Shown: positions 4,862-6,894 of the stretch, in pieces
Numbering within the stretch: position 1 is the stretch's first letter
Layout: every line of letters starts with the position of its first letter
Assembly: GCA_018623675.1 (NCBI GenBank)
Contig: JAAZVJ010000052.1
Coordinates: 1-6,894, forward strand
Length of the DNA: 6,894 bases
Source of the DNA: Synechococcus sp. HW_metabat.54
Lineage (GTDB): Bacteria; Cyanobacteriota; Cyanobacteriia; PCC-6307; Cyanobiaceae
Reading direction: 5' to 3'
The notes under the pieces: generated by a model
What the model saw: only the letters and a program-made list of their open reading frames with translations
Databases searched by the model: none
Told to the model about the DNA's origin: nothing
Translations under genes and position numbers: made by a program

Positions 4862-4947
4862 GGGGGCATGGCGGAATTGGTAGACGCACGCGACTTAAAA
4901 TCGTTTGGGCCGTAAGGCCTGTGGGGGTTCAAGTCCCCCTGCCCCCA
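4862..4947 (+). tRNA. tRNA-Leu (anticodon UAA)
   Basis: This is a complete 86-base class II tRNA. The acceptor stem GGGGGCA (4862-4868) pairs with TGCCCCC (4940-4946), with discriminator A at 4947; CCA is not encoded. The D arm is GCG/CGC around GAATTGGTAGA, the anticodon loop is CTTAAAA (4894-4900) with TAA at 4896-4898, and a long variable arm has a GGGCC stem with loop GTAA. The T arm is GGGGG-TTCAAGT-CCCCC. It reads UUA and UUG leucine codons. The anticodon stem is weakened: the outermost pair (4889-4905) is a C-U mismatch and the next (4890-4904) a G-U wobble. It diverges from ndhL and converges on pyrC, whose stop is 24 bases away. There is no intron; many other cyanobacteria carry a group I intron in this very tRNA. 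Confidence 0.97.
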
Positions 4948-4971
4948 TCCACAAGAATTACTTGAAGGAGC

Positions 4972-6060
4972 TCAGCTCACCTCGGTGACCCTCCAGGGCA
5001 ACAGTTCACCGCCGTGGAACAACACCGGCGCCTGGTGGGAGTCGAGTGTTGAACCATCTGGGAGAGCCTTAAACGGCCCTTCAAGCCGCTCAGGCACCTG
5101 CTGGTGACTCCGTTCCAGGGTGACGCTGCCCTCATTGAGGGGCAGCCCGTAAAAACGCGGCCCCGATTCACTTGCAAACGCTTCAAGGCGGTCGAGAGCC
5201 CCTTCTTTTTCAAACAAGGTGGCGTAACTCTCGAGGGCATGAAGGGCGTTGAAAATTCCCGCGCATCCACAGGCGGACTCCTTCCCGGCGCGTGGGTGGG
5301 GCGCAGAATCTGTGCCGAGAAAGAAACTGGGGTCGCCACTGGTGGCGGCCTTCACCAAAGCACGGCGATGGGTCTCCCTTTTCACAACAGGAAGGCAATA
5401 AAAATCACTGCGCAAGCCACCGGCAAACACCGCGTTGCGGTTCAAATGCAGGTGATGAGGGGTAATCGTCGCCGCTAATATGGGGCCTTCACTGGCGACA
5501 TAGTCCACGGCCTGAGCCGTCGTGATGTGCTCCAGCACCACCTTCAAACGCGGATGACGCTCGCGCAGAGCGATGAGATGGCGCTCAATAAAGACCGCTT
5601 CGCGATCAAAGATATCGACATCGGGATCGGTTACTTCTCCGTGAACCAGCAAGGGCATGCCCAAGGCCTCCATGGCAGCGAGCACAGGCGCAAGCGCAAC
5701 GAGATCGGTGACCCCAGCCGCTGAGTTGGTGGTGGCATTGGCTGGGTACAACTTGGCCGCTGTCCAGACCCCCTCCAGAAACCCCTTCTCCACAACTGCG
5801 GGGGACAGATCGTCCGTGAGATAGACCGTCATCAGGGGAGTGAACTGAACCCCCTCCGGTAACGCTTCAAGAATGCGATCCCTGTAAGCAATCGCCTGAT
5901 CCACCCTGGTGATGGGTGGCTTGAGGTTGGGCATCACGATGGCGCGACCGAACACCCGCGCCGTCGCAGGGAGAACGGCATGCAGCATCGCCCCATCCCG
6001 CAAATGCACATGCCAATCGTCTGGACGACGAAGCGTGAGGCGAGATGGGGCGTCAGTCAT
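4972..6060 (-). CDS. pyrC: Dihydroorotase (class II, PyrC)
   Basis: This zinc enzyme interconverts N-carbamoyl-aspartate and dihydroorotate, the third step of pyrimidine synthesis, in the cytosol. The 362-residue product is slightly longer than the E. coli enzyme. Binuclear metal ligands are visible: H17 and H19 in [10 protein letters not shown], the lysine to be carbamylated K103 in [14 protein letters not shown]140 in LLVHGE, H178 in LEHITT and D251 in LGTDSAPH. Substrate-side residues include MPNLKPP (40s) and the PHHLHLNRN loop. I chose ATG 6060 ([16 protein letters not shown]); a TTG four codons upstream adds TAF to no benefit, and neither has a strong ribosome site. It follows the SulP gene by 17 bases on the same strand, so read-through from that promoter is likely. 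It converges with tRNA-Leu. Confidence 0.96.
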   Translation of the reverse strand: MTDAPSRLTLRRPDDWHVHLRDGAMLHAVLPATARVFGRAIVMPNLKPPITRVDQAIAYRDRILEALPEGVQFTPLMTVYLTDDLSPAVVEKGFLEGVWTAAKLYPANATTNSAAGVTDLVALAPVLAAMEALGMPLLVHGEVTDPDVDIFDREAVFIERHLIALRERHPRLKVVLEHITTAQAVDYVASEGPILAATITPHHLHLNRNAVFAGGLRSDFYCLPVVKRETHRRALVKAATSGDPSFFLGTDSAPHPRAGKESACGCAGIFNALHALESYATLFEKEGALDRLEAFASESGPRFYGLPLNEGSVTLERSHQQVPERLEGPFKALPDGSTLDSHQAPVLFHGGELLPWRVTEVS

Positions 6061-6077
6061 GAACGCAGTCAAAGAGA

Positions 6078-6893
6078 TCAGTTGAGGCCAGCAACGGCTT
6101 GGCGCAGAGCGTCAGAGCGGTTGGTGGTGATGCAGTTGTCGGGAATCTGCTCCAGCAACTTGAGCTTCTCAAGACGGCGACGGGTGGCACCCGGCTGGAG
6201 CACGAGATACACGCTGCGACCCACCTCAATCGCTTCCTTGATGGCATTTTCAAGGGCCAAGGAAGCCGTGACTCCTAGGTGGGAGACCTCATGAAGGTCA
6301 AAGATCACAGCTTCACAATCGCCAATGGCGTTGTGTTCCCTGGAGATGGCCTTGGCAACGCCAAAAATCATGGGCCCCGCCAGCTGGAACAACAACACCC
6401 GTCCGCTGGCCTGATCGATCAGTGACTGCTCCTCAGCAGACAACTCCACATCGTCATCAGCGGTGCTGATCGTCTTCACGCGTTTGGATTGAAGAGCGCT
6501 CATGCGGTCAATCGTGAGCACATTGGCCACGAACACACCGATACCCACAGCGGAAATGAGATCCACCAGAACGGTGAGGGCGATCACGCCGTAGGTGATC
6601 AGCGCCGCTTTCAAAGACAGGTGATGGGCCCGCCGCAGGAAATCCCAATCAATGATGTCGATACCGACTTTGAGTGCAATACCAGCCAGCACGGCGAGGG
6701 GGATTTTGGAGGCCAGCGGTGCAGCCGCAAGCACCACCACCATCAAAATCACGGCGCGCACAATCCCAGAAAGAGCTGAACGCCCTCCGGCCTGGATGTT
6801 GACCACCGTGCCCATGGTTGCTCCCGCAGCCGGAAGACCACCGAAAAGACCAGAGGCGATGTTGGCCAAGCCTTGACCCACCAGCTCCTTGTT
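6078..6893 (-). CDS. bicA: SulP-family bicarbonate-type transporter (BicA-like), 5' end beyond window
   Basis: These are the last 271 residues of a SulP anion transporter; the frame is open to the window edge (N-K-E-L-V-G-Q-G), so the first membrane helices are missing. The visible parts are [20 protein letters not shown] and GGRSALSG, the core helices at about 43-60, 64-82, 95-113 and 115-127, then a C-terminal cytoplasmic STAS domain at about 165-265 ([45 protein letters not shown]). The GVTAS stretch sits where anti-sigma antagonists carry a phosphorylatable serine. BicA is a low-affinity, high-flux sodium-dependent bicarbonate importer of the plasma membrane, and I judge this a likely orthologue. 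A sulfate or other anion carrier cannot be excluded without the N-terminal half. pyrC follows after 17 bases. Confidence 0.88.
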   Translation of the reverse strand, partial: NKELVGQGLANIASGLFGGLPAAGATMGTVVNIQAGGRSALSGIVRAVILMVVVLAAAPLASKIPLAVLAGIALKVGIDIIDWDFLRRAHHLSLKAALITYGVIALTVLVDLISAVGIGVFVANVLTIDRMSALQSKRVKTISTADDDVELSAEEQSLIDQASGRVLLFQLAGPMIFGVAKAISREHNAIGDCEAVIFDLHEVSHLGVTASLALENAIKEAIEVGRSVYLVLQPGATRRRLEKLKLLEQIPDNCITTNRSDALRQAVAGLN

Positions 6894-6894
6894 G

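Noticed and set aside
4952..4964. CAAG/CTTG hairpin between tRNA-Leu and pyrC
   Set aside because: A four-base stem without a T-tract is not a convincing terminator for either gene.
5104..5478. Plus-strand 124-codon frame inside pyrC
   Set aside because: It is antisense to conserved PyrC residues, and its translation shows no domain, signal or plausible ribosome site.
6061..6072. TTG at 6072 as pyrC start
   Set aside because: ATG 6060 lies closer to the conserved start of the enzyme, and the TTG has no ribosome site.
1..6894. Mobile elements, CRISPR arrays, prophage or defence genes
   Set aside because: No transposase or integrase sequence, terminal inverted repeats, regular spaced repeats or composition break was seen; the order looks like core genome.

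Overview
The window reads as a stretch of core chromosome from a marine or euryhaline picocyanobacterium of the Synechococcus/Cyanobium type. The grounds are an NDH-1 subunit NdhL, a c6-type cytochrome precursor, a cyanobacterial AbrB-like regulator with its AbrB-like domain at the C-terminus, a BicA-like SulP transporter, a DUF3007 membrane protein and a Nif11-cupin protein. Base composition looks moderately GC-rich, genes are packed tightly, and several starts are GTG or TTG. I recognise the order SulP - pyrC - tRNA-Leu - ndhL - DUF3007 - trpA - abrB as typical of this group from general knowledge, not from a search.

Region 1 (1-1385, plus strand) holds four small genes in a row. They are the 3' part of a DUF1232 (YkvA-like) membrane-associated protein cut by the window edge, a 109-residue protein with a possible helix-turn-helix, an 83-residue secreted protein with two cysteines, and a four-helix PsiE-family membrane protein. 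Region 2 (1373-2861) alternates strands. A minus-strand Nif11-cupin fusion overlaps the psiE-like gene tail to tail. It diverges from a 76-residue orphan, which is followed by a c6-like cytochrome precursor. The cytochrome gene overlaps a minus-strand YciI-family gene tail to tail.

Region 3 (2963-4793) has abrB on plus facing the minus-strand run ndhL - DUF3007 - trpA. One base separates the abrB and trpA stop codons. A strong hairpin followed by a T-rich tract lies inside the last codons of trpA and looks like the abrB terminator. Region 4 (4862-6893) has tRNA-Leu(UAA) on plus, then pyrC and the 3' part of a SulP bicarbonate-type transporter on minus.

The recognisable functions are housekeeping and photosynthetic: tryptophan and pyrimidine synthesis, cyclic electron flow and inorganic carbon uptake (NDH-1, BicA-like), electron carriage in the thylakoid lumen or periplasm, and global regulation (AbrB-like). 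I see no mobile element, CRISPR array, defence cassette or biosynthetic cluster, and no clear undescribed multi-gene system. The points most worth following are the terminator embedded in trpA, the Nif11-cupin fusion, the divergent c6-like cytochrome, the probable near-leaderless abrB transcript, and several lineage-type small orphans. No gene-free stretch exceeds 300 bases.
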